Source: Tamlana sp. 2_MG-2023
GTDB lineage: Bacteria > Bacteroidota > Bacteroidia > Flavobacteriales > Flavobacteriaceae
NCBI RefSeq assembly: GCF_030548465.1
Contig: NZ_JAUOSF010000007.1
Location: forward strand, 1-64,000
Direction: 5' to 3'
Length of the DNA stretch: 64,000 bases
Shown: positions 42,466 to 52,000 of the stretch, piece after piece
Numbering within the stretch: the stretch's first letter is position 1
Layout: each line of letters opens with the position of its first letter
The notes under the pieces: generated by a model
What the model saw: only the letters and a program-made list of their open reading frames with translations
Databases searched by the model: none
What the model was told of the DNA's origin: nothing
Program-made: the position numbers and the translations under genes

Positions 42466-43449
42466 TTAAACTAGGTAGAAGAATGTAAATACAAATACCC
42501 AAACTAAATCTACAAAGTGCCAGTATAAACCAACCTTTTCAACCATCTCATAACTTTTACGTTTTTCGTAAGTTCCAACAACTACGTTGAAGAAAACAAT
42601 GATATTTAAAATCACCCCTGAAAATACGTGAAATCCGTGAAACCCTGTAATGAAGAAAAAGAAGTCGGCAAATAACGGAGAACCATATTCGTTCTCTTGT
42701 AGATTAGCCCCCTCAACAACCTTTACGCCGTAAGTTTGGATTAATTTAATTGATTCATCTCTAGATAAAACAGTTTTATGACCTTCTTCGGTTAACTTTT
42801 GAGTTCTAACCAAAACGTTATCATTAGCTTTTAAACCGCTTAATACTTCTTCAACAGTAAAACTTGGTAATGTTCCTTCAGAAACAAACCATAAACCATT
42901 TTTATTCTCTTGTTGAACACGTTCAGCATGTGCATCTGCAATGGCAAAATCACCAATTGCAACACGATGTCCTTCAGTATCTACAAATTGTAAAATGTTA
43001 CCACCTTTTGTTTTTACAGCACCGTACTCACCTTTAATAAATGTATTCCACTCCCAAGCTTGAGAACCCACGAAGATTAAACCACCTATAACGGTTAAGA
43101 ACATGTAAATAGTTACTTTACTTTTATTTAAATGATGACCTGCATCTACAGCTAGTACCATAGTTACAGACGACATAATAAGTACGAACGTCATAAAAGC
43201 CACATAATACATTGGTGCATCTACACCGTGTAAAAATGGAAAGTGAGTAAAAACTTCATCGGCGATAGGCCATGAATCGATAAATTTAAATCTTGAAAAT
43301 CCATAGGCTGCTAAGAACCCTGAAAACGTTAATGCATCTGAAACGATGAAAAACCACATCATCATTTTACCATAACTTGCTTTTAAAGGCTCGTTACCCC
43401 CTGTCCAAGTCTGGTTGTCTGGTCCAGCGTTTACAACTGTAGTACTCAT
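42466..43449 (-). CDS. Cytochrome c oxidase subunit III, long form with soluble insert
   Basis: A 327-residue subunit III. The membrane part has the family features (YGKMMMWFFIVSDALTFSGF near residues 26-45; FFITGFHGFHVFSGVILNII near 264-283; LYWHFVDLVWVFVFTFFYLV at the end). Between the third and fourth helices lies about 110 residues of hydrophilic sequence (roughly 143-255), including DTEGHRVAIGDFAIADAHAE and KTVLSRDESIKLIQTYGV, that is absent from ordinary subunit III. A -7 element (TATTTTTG, 43478-43485) lies 28 bases before the ATG. Confidence 0.92.
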   Translation of the reverse strand: MSTTVVNAGPDNQTWTGGNEPLKASYGKMMMWFFIVSDALTFSGFLAAYGFSRFKFIDSWPIADEVFTHFPFLHGVDAPMYYVAFMTFVLIMSSVTMVLAVDAGHHLNKSKVTIYMFLTVIGGLIFVGSQAWEWNTFIKGEYGAVKTKGGNILQFVDTEGHRVAIGDFAIADAHAERVQQENKNGLWFVSEGTLPSFTVEEVLSGLKANDNVLVRTQKLTEEGHKTVLSRDESIKLIQTYGVKVVEGANLQENEYGSPLFADFFFFITGFHGFHVFSGVILNIIVFFNVVVGTYEKRKSYEMVEKVGLYWHFVDLVWVFVFTFFYLV

Positions 43450-43477
43450 ATATAATGGTTGTTATTTAAAAGTTGCA

Positions 43478-43508
43478 CAAAAATAATCATTTTATTCATC
43501 TGACGAAA
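43478..43508 (-). promoter_or_regulatory. Promoter of the long subunit III gene
   Basis: Minus-strand TATTTTTG (43478-43485) fits TAnnTTTG, with TTTC (43505-43508, one mismatch to TTTG) 19 bases further upstream. The 150-base gap after the short subunit III gene leaves room for a separate start. Confidence 0.55.
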
Positions 43509-43599
43509 TATACACCTTGAAATTTTAAACTATGATAAATATCAGTTTCCCTGAGGTTTAATCGTTAAAATTATCAAAAATTTCAAAAAAAGAATCCTT

Positions 43600-44181
43600 T
43601 TATCTTACAAAGTATAGAAATAAAAAGAGGTAAACCCATAGAATATCAATGAAGTGCCAAAAAGTAGCGGCCAATTCAAATCCTAACATATTTGTTGCGC
43701 TATACTTCTGTTTAAATTGATTAAAAATTACAACCAATAAACAAATAAGTCCGACAAGTACGTGTATAATATGCACTAAGGCTATTAAATAAATGTAAGA
43801 CATAGTTACATTACTTGTTGGCCCAGTAAAATTATATCCTAAATCAATAATTTGTTGAAATCCTGAAAACTGATTATAAATAAATACAATTCCTAAAACA
43901 AGTGTAGTTAGCAACCACAACATAGCTCCTTTTGAAGAACCTGATTTAAGTGCTTTTTTGGCTAAAATAAAAGTAAAACTACTTAATACAATAACTGCCG
44001 TACTAATTAAAAAAGCACTAGGCAACTGAAAATCTTTTAACCAATCGGGTCTGCTACTACTCACAACGAATGCACTGGTCCAACCAGCAAAAGACATCAC
44101 TAATGAAATGATTCCAAACCAGAGCATCATCTTTTTTGCTCTGCCAATTTTTTCTTCTTTAGTTCCTTGCGTTAAATCCAT
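43600..44181 (-). CDS. Cytochrome c oxidase subunit III, short form
   Basis: A 193-residue protein with five helices and the subunit III features KKMMLWFGIISLVMSFAGWT near residues 16-35, VMTMSYIYLIALVHI-like SNVTMSYIYLIALVHIIHVL, and the terminal FWHFIDILWVYLFLFLYFVR. This length is that of a normal five-helix subunit III without the insert found in its neighbour. Two subunit III genes in tandem are common in Bacteroidota. The gene starts two bases after cyoE, so the two are co-transcribed. Confidence 0.92.
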   Translation of the reverse strand: MDLTQGTKEEKIGRAKKMMLWFGIISLVMSFAGWTSAFVVSSSRPDWLKDFQLPSAFLISTAVIVLSSFTFILAKKALKSGSSKGAMLWLLTTLVLGIVFIYNQFSGFQQIIDLGYNFTGPTSNVTMSYIYLIALVHIIHVLVGLICLLVVIFNQFKQKYSATNMLGFELAATFWHFIDILWVYLFLFLYFVR

Positions 44182-44183
44182 GG

Positions 44184-45077
44184 TTATCTAATAAATTTAT
44201 CTAAAACATAAACAATTTGAATCAATGTTATGTACAACACACTAACTAACATCAACTGTCTTGCCGCTTTTTCGGTCATTTCTTTAAACAATCTCAATGC
44301 ATAATGCAGCATGAATAAGCCCAACAAAAATACGATTACCGCGGCTACGATAGACAATTGTAAGGCACCTGTAAATCCAAATACAGGAATTATAGACACA
44401 ATTATAGTCCAAATAGTGTACCTGATAATTTGCCCAGCAGTACCTTTATCTTGCTTCCCTGTTGGCAACATAAAGAAGCCTCCTTTTTTATAATCTTCAA
44501 ACAAAAACCAACCAATAGCCCAAAAATGAGGAAATTGCCAAAAAAACTGCAAGGCAAAAAGTGTTCCTGGTTCTATTCCAAAATTATCTGTAGCCGCAAC
44601 CCAACCTAACATAAACGGGATAGCCCCTGGAATAGCACCAACAAAAACAGAAATTGGTGTTTTTGTTTTTAAAGGGGTATAAACACAGGTATACAGAAAT
44701 ATAGAAATCGCACCAAACATAGCGGTTTGCTTATTGATGGTGTATAAAATGATTATTCCTAGTAAAGTGAATATGGATGCAATAACAAAGGCTGTATTTA
44801 CAGACATACGTCCTGCAGGGATAGGTCTGTTTTTAGTGCGATCCATCAACGCATCTAAATCCTTTTCAATAATTTGATTGAAAGCATTTGAAGCACCAAC
44901 CATAAAATACCCACCAAAGGCAAGCAAAGTAAGCACTTTTAAATCGATAACATCAACACCTAATAAATAACCAGCAAGCGATGAAAACACCACACTTAAA
45001 GACAAGCGCATCTTGGTGATTTCTTTAAAATCGGAAATAACTGTAGGTTCTTTAATGGCTGTATTGGAGCGACTCAA
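44184..45077 (-). CDS. cyoE: Heme O synthase (protoheme IX farnesyltransferase)
   Basis: A 297-residue UbiA-type prenyltransferase that adds the farnesyl chain to protoheme, giving heme O, the precursor of heme A for the oxidase. The two Asp-rich sites are NAFNQIIEKDLDALMDRTKN near residues 64-83, with RPIPAGRMS next to it, and the second near FEDYKKGGFFMLPTGKQDKG around 200-219. Nine hydrophobic segments match the family. It is the first gene of the oxidase group on this strand and has a good promoter 36 bases upstream. Confidence 0.96.
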   Translation of the reverse strand: MSRSNTAIKEPTVISDFKEITKMRLSLSVVFSSLAGYLLGVDVIDLKVLTLLAFGGYFMVGASNAFNQIIEKDLDALMDRTKNRPIPAGRMSVNTAFVIASIFTLLGIIILYTINKQTAMFGAISIFLYTCVYTPLKTKTPISVFVGAIPGAIPFMLGWVAATDNFGIEPGTLFALQFFWQFPHFWAIGWFLFEDYKKGGFFMLPTGKQDKGTAGQIIRYTIWTIIVSIIPVFGFTGALQLSIVAAVIVFLLGLFMLHYALRLFKEMTEKAARQLMLVSVLYITLIQIVYVLDKFIR

Positions 45078-45112
45078 TGTAAACTTTGTTGATGGTTTTG
45101 CTAATGCGAGTG

Positions 45113-45143
45113 CAAAGATACTCTATAAAAGCATTTTAGCAAG
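45113..45143 (-). promoter_or_regulatory. Promoter of cyoE and the cytochrome-oxidase genes
   Basis: Minus-strand TATCTTTG (45113-45120) fits TAnnTTTG. CTTG (45140-45143) lies 19 bases upstream, one mismatch from TTTG. Confidence 0.6.
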
Positions 45144-45186
45144 CCGAATAAAGTTAAAATAGCTGTACTGTAAACCGGAAGCTTTC

Positions 45187-47286
45187 TTAAAAATCGAAAT
45201 ACCAATTAAACAAGTCGGATCGCACACCAAAAGTAAACCATACGGTATTGTTTTTATAGGTCGTAGATGTCGTTGCTTCTGGATCAAAATCCCTAAAGGT
45301 CACATCACCAAAAATCTTCATATTTGAAGCAGCATTTAATAAATATCCCGCTTGGAAGTTCCCGTTGAAAATATTGGTTTTAATACCTTGACCTACTTCC
45401 ACCCCGGTATCGAACGGACGATCGTTATAATTTCTATAAATATCACCACCGTAACTATAGTTATCAACACCATCATTAAAATCGAAACCACGAACCCCAA
45501 AAATAAGTTTAGCATTAGCAAACCAACGTTTATAATGGTATCGCCCTATTACAATCGCTTCACTAAAATTCGAGTTCCATAAATGTGCCATCGTCTGATT
45601 GCTATGTGCATAATTTAAAACAATGGTGTTATGAGAATAGGTATAAGGTCGCACACGATTATATTCAAACTGAAGTAATAAATTATCAACTTTAAAAGCA
45701 TCGTAATATTTAATTCCTAACTGATAACCGTACTTATTCTTCCAGCTTTTTTCGCCTCCCGTGATATCACCAAGAGAAAATTCATCTAAAACAAACTGGC
45801 CATAAATATTAATATTGTCATTCCATTTATACTTTGCTGTAGCACCCATAAGTGCATTTCCAGCACCCTGTCCAGTTTCAAACTCTACAGCTCTATAGAA
45901 TATAATAGGGTTTAAGTAATTAACATCAAAACCTCTGTTATTAGCATTATCCCATACAACAGATTCAAAAAGGCCAACATTTAAACGTTTAGACACGTTC
46001 CAGCTTAAGTAGTGATTAGCGATATATTTTCTTTTGAAAGCTTTGTCCTCTTCAACTTCTGGACGCACGTCTGTTAACCACATCCAGGTGTTTGTATATT
46101 TCATTTTCCAAAACGTAGTGTTTATTTTGAAAAAAGGGTGCGGACTTGCAACATCACTTAAAACAAGCGAACGGTAACCATCCCCTATAAAATTTTTACC
46201 ATGACCGAACTGAAAATTAAAATAATTTGATGGCGTATATGACAGATAAGCCTCGGCTACGGGATAATCGTATGCATCGGTTTTATAACGCTTAGCAATC
46301 CCTCTACCAGGGATAATCGCTGGGTCTGGACCAAAACCTTTAATACTTTCAGCATAACGATTAAAGTAATCAGCAAATCGGCCTTGACTTTCTAAAAAGG
46401 AGGTATAAAAACTAAATTTATCCCCAAAACCACCCTGGATAACAAGACCTCTAGTATTATTATAAGTGTAATTAAAATCGGCATCGGTATCTTTTCCAAC
46501 TTGTAAATCAAAAACGGGATCGATGGTAAACCAATAATTATCGGTTTGGAGTTCTACAAAATGTTCATTCCAAAGCTTACGCCCCACCCAAGTTTTTCTA
46601 TCCTGAAGTAATTTTTCATTTTCAGCATTAAAATCGTAATACTTCGCGACTTCAGAGTAAATAAAAGGCTTAGCCCCAGTATGACTATTAGTTCCAACGA
46701 GATTCATCTCTTTGTCAAATTTCGCGTACTGACTATGTACAAAAGGAATATTTAACTGACTTTTATAATTAGGCTTATCAAATCGACGCGTTTTTAATGT
46801 AACACTATCAAACTCACGTTTCGCTTTTTCTTCTAAAGCACTAATTTTATTAACCTTTGCTAAGTCTTGAGAGGACACCTTATGATTTACTAAAGGAATT
46901 TTTATAGGAAAAGAATACTGTTTAAATGTTTTTCTTGAGCTATGTGTTGCTGGTTTTACTGTAGGAAATTCAGAAAAAACACGAATAGTTTCTTTCTTCA
47001 ATTCCTCATAAAAAGCATCAATATAAATAACACGAAAAGCACCTAATGTATCTACTTCAAAAAGCACAACGACTTCACCTTTATAATTTTCGTTATAAAC
47101 ACGTTCTGGAACCTTGAAATTATTATAGATATGATTAAAAACACTTTGATCAAAACACTGCTGTAGTGAATCTATTGAAACCGATTCACATTCTGGAAAA
47201 ATGGGTGGTCTTTCTTTTGAAAATGTTTGCTGAGCGAAACTTTTAAGCTGAACTATAAGTAGGAGTAGTACAATGAATTGCTTCAT
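45187..47286 (-). CDS. remB: RemB-like outer-membrane barrel protein with N-terminal TonB-C-like domain
   Basis: A 699-residue exported protein. The signal peptide ends LKSFAQQ (residue 20). Residues 27-130 resemble a TonB C-terminal domain: PIFPECESVS, with Cys33 and Cys44, then VVVLFEVDTLGAFRVI and a closing KQYSFPIKIPL. From about residue 235 to the end there is a beta-barrel-like region similar to Wzi/capsule-assembly barrels (FSFYTSFLESQGRFADYFNR, NFQFGHGKNFIGDGYRSLVL, and many alternating aromatic strands) ending DLFNWYFDF. In flavobacteria RemB is a gliding-related protein of this size. The name is assigned from overall features and neighbourhood, not a database search. It lies next to a TonB gene on the same strand, with a terminator between. 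Confidence 0.7.
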   Translation of the reverse strand: MKQFIVLLLLIVQLKSFAQQTFSKERPPIFPECESVSIDSLQQCFDQSVFNHIYNNFKVPERVYNENYKGEVVVLFEVDTLGAFRVIYIDAFYEELKKETIRVFSEFPTVKPATHSSRKTFKQYSFPIKIPLVNHKVSSQDLAKVNKISALEEKAKREFDSVTLKTRRFDKPNYKSQLNIPFVHSQYAKFDKEMNLVGTNSHTGAKPFIYSEVAKYYDFNAENEKLLQDRKTWVGRKLWNEHFVELQTDNYWFTIDPVFDLQVGKDTDADFNYTYNNTRGLVIQGGFGDKFSFYTSFLESQGRFADYFNRYAESIKGFGPDPAIIPGRGIAKRYKTDAYDYPVAEAYLSYTPSNYFNFQFGHGKNFIGDGYRSLVLSDVASPHPFFKINTTFWKMKYTNTWMWLTDVRPEVEEDKAFKRKYIANHYLSWNVSKRLNVGLFESVVWDNANNRGFDVNYLNPIIFYRAVEFETGQGAGNALMGATAKYKWNDNINIYGQFVLDEFSLGDITGGEKSWKNKYGYQLGIKYYDAFKVDNLLLQFEYNRVRPYTYSHNTIVLNYAHSNQTMAHLWNSNFSEAIVIGRYHYKRWFANAKLIFGVRGFDFNDGVDNYSYGGDIYRNYNDRPFDTGVEVGQGIKTNIFNGNFQAGYLLNAASNMKIFGDVTFRDFDPEATTSTTYKNNTVWFTFGVRSDLFNWYFDF

Positions 47287-47406
47287 GTTTGTTTAGATCG
47301 GATTGTTTTAGAGGCGAAAGATACTATATTTTTTATATTCCTAATTTAAAGTTAAAGCATTAAGTCAAATTACGGAATAAAAAATGCTAGAAGCCTATCA
47401 AAAAAG

Positions 47407-47437
47407 AAATCCCGTTACAATAATTGTAACGGGATTT
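47407..47437 (-). terminator. Terminator after tonB
   Basis: A perfect 14-base stem (47407-47420 and 47424-47437, core CCCGTTACAA/TTGTAACGGG) with a TAA loop. On the minus strand it is followed by CTTTTTT. It separates tonB from the RemB-like gene. Confidence 0.92.
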
Positions 47438-47486
47438 TATATTTAAGCTTTAGAGATGTTCTAAGCGCTAGAATCTAAGTTGTAAA

Positions 47487-48206
47487 TTAATCTTGAACTT
47501 GGAAAATAATTGGTAAAGAATATGGAACGTTTACCGGTTTACCACGTTGCTTACCAGGCTTCATCTTTGGTAATAAATTAATTACACGAGCAGCTTCTTT
47601 TTCTAAACCTGGGTGCGGCGCTCTTGCTCTAACTCCAGTAATAGAACCTGTTTTATCAATCTTGAAAATCACATTAATACGTTGTCTTCCTGATAAACCT
47701 AACTCACTAGCTAACTCTGTGTTAAACTTTTTATTTACAAATTGAGAAATCTTTTTAGACATACAGTCTCTTTTCTCATTGTTACTACCTTTTTCACATC
47801 CAGGAAAAACTGGTACGTTTTCAATAACTGAAAATGGTACATCAATATCTTCTTCTACTTCTTCAACCTCTACTTCTTCAACCTCTACGATCTCAGTTTC
47901 TTGATCTACTTCTGTAGATTCGATTACAGTTTCTTCAACCTCTACCTCATCTTCAACGATTTCGATTACCTCTGGTGCCGCTGGTGGCGGTGGTGGTGGC
48001 GGTGGTGTTTGTATTTGTTCTGTTAATGGAATATCTTCTTCTAATTCCTCATCCATATTTACCATTCCAATATCTATATCTTCCTTGTCGTAAGATTTAT
48101 AGTTTATTGCATAATTCGTAAGAAATAGCATTAATGCTAGGCCAACAGCAAAGTATAATGAACTGTTACGTCCAACGTTTGCTTTAGGATTTTTTTTAAG
48201 TTCCAT
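47487..48206 (-). CDS. tonB: Energy transducer TonB
   Basis: A 239-residue TonB that passes proton-motive-force energy to outer-membrane receptors. The anchor helix is at 17-36 (LYFAVGLALMLFLTNYAINY). The periplasmic spacer has eight prolines (68-75) and then an acidic Glu/Val-rich stretch (80-122), unlike the basic Pro-Lys spacer of proteobacterial TonB. The C-terminal domain starts VFPGCEKG with Cys137 and Cys148 and ends KPVNVPYSLPIIFQVQD, with GRQRINVIFKIDKTGSITGV as the central strand. The same C-x10-C spacing occurs in the neighbouring RemB-like protein. It lies 71 bases downstream of vanZ and is closed by its own terminator. Confidence 0.95.
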   Translation of the reverse strand: MELKKNPKANVGRNSSLYFAVGLALMLFLTNYAINYKSYDKEDIDIGMVNMDEELEEDIPLTEQIQTPPPPPPPPAAPEVIEIVEDEVEVEETVIESTEVDQETEIVEVEEVEVEEVEEDIDVPFSVIENVPVFPGCEKGSNNEKRDCMSKKISQFVNKKFNTELASELGLSGRQRINVIFKIDKTGSITGVRARAPHPGLEKEAARVINLLPKMKPGKQRGKPVNVPYSLPIIFQVQD

Positions 48207-48277
48207 AATTTAATTCGTTTATCAAGATTGCTAAAATAACTATTTATTTACCAAAATAACAAGCGTTTCAAAAGTTT

Positions 48278-48667
48278 TTAACGCAGGATTTTGTTTTTAA
48301 CCATTAGTAACAGAGATGCTAATAAGGCGCCAATTGTATTTGCGACCATATCGTAAACATCCAAAGCTCTAGAAACTGTCATTGTATCTTGCAGTACCTC
48401 AATAAGTATACCAAAAATTACTGCTAAAATGAGGGCATACAAAATGGCTTGTTTTTCTTTAAAATTAAAATTTAGAAAGAAAGTACCAAACCATAACATG
48501 GTTAACAGCCCGTAAGCTAAAAAATGAAAAATCTTATCACCAAAAGAAACACCAACATCTGGCAGGTCTTTAATAGTAATAAGACATACTGTTGCCAACA
48601 ATATGGTATATCCCACTGTTGCAACAGGAACAATAATTTTAAGCACCAATAAGAGCTTTATAATCAT
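48278..48667 (-). CDS. VanZ-family membrane protein
   Basis: A 129-residue membrane protein with four helices. The typical VanZ pieces are [20 protein letters not shown] near residues 44-63 and [20 protein letters not shown] near 85-104 with [12 protein letters not shown] after it. VanZ homologues outside the glycopeptide-resistance cluster are of unknown function, so no resistance role is implied. It overlaps the end of gcvH by 29 bases, and this gcvH-vanZ pairing in Bacteroidota seems to be positional rather than functional. Confidence 0.92.
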   Translation of the reverse strand: MIIKLLLVLKIIVPVATVGYTILLATVCLITIKDLPDVGVSFGDKIFHFLAYGLLTMLWFGTFFLNFNFKEKQAILYALILAVIFGILIEVLQDTMTVSRALDVYDMVANTIGALLASLLLMVKNKILR

Positions 48668-49019
48668 CGGCAGACATCAAGCCTTCTGCTTGAGAAAGAT
48701 CTGAACATTTCACCTTAATCATCCATCCTGCACCGTAAGGATCAGAATTTACATTTTCAGGTTCATCTTCTAAAGATTCATTAAACTCAATGATTTCACC
48801 TGATAATGGTAAAAACAAATCAGATACCGTTTTAACGGCTTCTACCGTTCCAAAAATCTCATCTGCGTCTAAGGTTTCATCTAGAGTTTCTACCTCCACA
48901 TATACAATATCTCCTAATTCACTTTGTGCAAAATCTGTAACGCCTATTGTAGCGATATCGCCTTCTAATTTAACCCATTCGTGATCTTTAGTGTACTTTA
49001 ATTCTGAAGGAATGTTCAT
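48639..49019 (-). CDS. gcvH: Glycine cleavage system H protein
   Basis: A 126-residue lipoyl carrier that shuttles the aminomethyl group between the P, T and L proteins. The lipoyl-lysine is Lys63 in [16 protein letters not shown], and the N-terminus [20 protein letters not shown] and C-terminal [15 protein letters not shown] are typical. The other subunits are not in the window. It has a full TTTG-N19-TACATTTG promoter between itself and sprA, and its 3' end overlaps vanZ. Confidence 0.97.
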   Translation of the reverse strand: MNIPSELKYTKDHEWVKLEGDIATIGVTDFAQSELGDIVYVEVETLDETLDADEIFGTVEAVKTVSDLFLPLSGEIIEFNESLEDEPENVNSDPYGAGWMIKVKCSDLSQAEGLMSADDYKALIGA

Positions 49020-49048
49020 CTCTAATATTTTAAGTTAATAATAAACAA

Positions 49049-49079
49049 CAAATGTATTTATTCAAATGTTAAATTCAAA
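49049..49079 (-). promoter_or_regulatory. Bacteroidota-type promoter of gcvH
   Basis: On the minus strand TTTG (49076-49079) precedes TACATTTG (49049-49056) by 19 bases, matching both promoter elements. It fills the short gap after sprA. Confidence 0.75.
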
Positions 49080-49090
49080 TAGCATATATG

Positions 49091-52000
49091 TTAATTCCCG
49101 AAATTATATCGGATAGTAATACCCGATCGCACAGTTGTTTGTGGGAATGCCGTTGAAATAGCATAGTCGGAGAAGGTATAATCGAAATAAAAGATACCTG
49201 TTAGGTTTTTGCTAAACGCATAATCGGCGGTATATTTCACACCCCAAATGGTCTGGCCAGATGTAATTTGATTATTATCCAAATCCAAATACCTTACAAT
49301 CGTTTTATTATCTCTTACCGAAACATCGGCTTTCATATTTAAATCACTAATAATACGCTTTTGTGGACCAGCTAATTTCGAGCGGATTCGTAGATCTTTG
49401 ATACGATACCCTAAACCTAAAATGTATTCGTTACCATGAACTTCGGTCATTAAATTATTATCAAAACTTAATGATAATAACCTATCTTTTTTCATCTCAG
49501 CAAGAATTTTAACCGAGTTATTCATTTCCATATCAAAACGAAACAAGGGGCTAAACATTTCAGTTAAATTGATATTCGTGTATAATGTTTGGTTTTTATA
49601 ATTCCCTGATTGATCTAAAGCTTCTTGTGGCTGATTTGCATAAGGAACTCCCGGAATAGGTTTTTCATTAGCTGCCGAATCTAAATTCAAATTTAAATTA
49701 GTCGAAAACTGGTTAATAGTATAGGTAGATCTGTAACCATGAGTTAACGAGAAACGTTTAAAGTTTTTCTTAAACCATGAAAATTTCATAAACCCAGTAT
49801 ACTTTAAATCCCAGTTTGGAATCGGCACGTCTCTAAAAGACTCTGTAGTAATACTCTCGGCATCTTTTCCCTGATAAGCTGCTAAAAACGATGGCAGCAA
49901 TACTTTTTGGTTACTCTTACCAAACCCTAAAGGATAGCCTTCAGCATCTCTTGCATAGTTATTTGTACCATAAAACTCTTGAGCTAAACGTTCTGCTATT
50001 TTTAATCGATTTGTTCTAAAGTCACTAAAGGCTTCAGACGTGTTCTCGTCACTAGGCTGAAATGCTGTTTTAATTAATAAGGTTGAGATATTAAAATTAC
50101 CAAACGTATTTGGGGTTAATTCGTAATACTCATAATTTTCAATTTTATAATTTTCAGCATAATTATTATAGTATGCACGCGAACCAACGATGTCAATTTT
50201 TAAATCACGAACTGGTTGTAAGCTTGCAGAGACATCTAATTGCTTCGTTTCTGTTGTGGTGTACTGCTCATTAAATTCTGGAAAAACAGTAAGCCAACCA
50301 TTTCTTGCCGCCAAATGCCTTACATCATTCTGTCCTCCAAAAATAAATCCAACACTTGGTTTTAAGGTCCCTACAAAACCTGGAGACTGAAGATACCCTG
50401 GTAAATAAGTACCATTGTTTTCAGAATAGTTTATTTGAATACGCTTGACGCTTGTTATTATATCGATTCCTGCATTTAATATTTTAGTACCCGTTTGGCC
50501 GCTTGATTTTGGTTTTGAATTATCTTTAGACTCACCCTGTTCATCAACTGAAGGTCCACCAGGAGTACTACGTCTTCTCGCTCTGCTTATTGGTTTTTTA
50601 GTTAAACCAATATATTTATATAAACGATTCATATCCATTGATGAATTAATATTATGAACATTGGAGTTCTGAATCGTGTTTCCTAAATCATAAAATGCGC
50701 CATTAAGCTCTACATTCCCATACAGATCGGAACCTTTTTGCCATTGAAAACTTCCTGTGTATTGATAGGTGACGTCTAAGAAGCTAAAGGTTGGTATTTT
50801 ATTAAAAGGCAATTGGTAAGTAATCCCTAAGTTATTTGATTGCCTATTAGGATCCCCAAAATCTAACATGCCATCCCAGACACCTAGACTATTATCTTGT
50901 TCGCCCGCTATTAAATCGTCATTAACAAAATAGTTTCTTACAATATTATTGTTTGTGGCTGTAAAATTAAGTTGTAGCGATTTGGTTAAATTATAATTAA
51001 TAGCATATTGAAAATCGAACATATAGTTTCTTCTATATAATTCTTCGATTGCTATATTACTTCCAGTAAGATCTACTTCTCTAAATTTTTGCCTATTAAA
51101 TTGTCTGTTTAAATCACTGTTAACCGTAAAACTGGCAGGAAGGAGATTGAAATTAAAATCTTTTAAAATTTTCCAATACTTCCCTACAAACAAGGAGTCG
51201 TTCTTTTTAAAAGGCTCAACAACTAAAGGCTCGAAATTATGCGCATAATTAGCTCCTAAACGCAGTGTTTTATTGACTGAGTTTTCAATTTCAAAATCAC
51301 GATGCTCTACTTTGTTATAAGAATAGTTAAGTGTTAGATTCTCTACATCATAAAACCGTGGTTTAGCATTTGTGGTTCTTACTTTTCGGACACCAATAAA
51401 ATTGATACTTTGCCTGCTGGTATGATCTTCAGACTGTTGTTTAATATTCTCTTTTTCAGTATCACTATTTGCAGCATCTAATCGAGATTCTAAAGTTAAA
51501 TCTTTATACAACTGATCGTATTTAGGTGTGATCAATTCTTCACTTTGACCATAGTTAAAAGGTACTTGTATACCCCATGTTTTAGGCAATAATTGTCCAA
51601 CATTAACATTAGTAACAACATCGTATTGCTGTACATCTTCCAAACTACGTTGACTAGGTCCCTGCTCTAAAGAACCAAAACCAGACGTACTTTTTCTTCC
51701 TGTAGCGCTAACATTTGCAAAATCTGCAATATTAGAATCCATACTTAAAATAGCCGCCCAACCTCCTTCATTTTCTAAGTCTGACAATCGCAATTCATTA
51801 AACCAAATTTCGCCGCATACATCAATTGAACTCGTATTTTTAACACCCACCATGAGTGTTCTAATATCTCCAAAGTTCGGATTACCTTTAATCGCTATAC
51901 GGTGTTGCCCTAACACATAACCCGAGAAAGGATCACTAACAGGTACGACATCATCTCCCACAACATCGTAAAATGCTAAGTCGGAATTTCCATTAGATAT

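Noticed and set aside
48278-48667. Glycopeptide (teicoplanin) resistance by VanZ
   Set aside because: No van cluster is present. VanZ-like proteins with gcvH are common in Bacteroidota without resistance.
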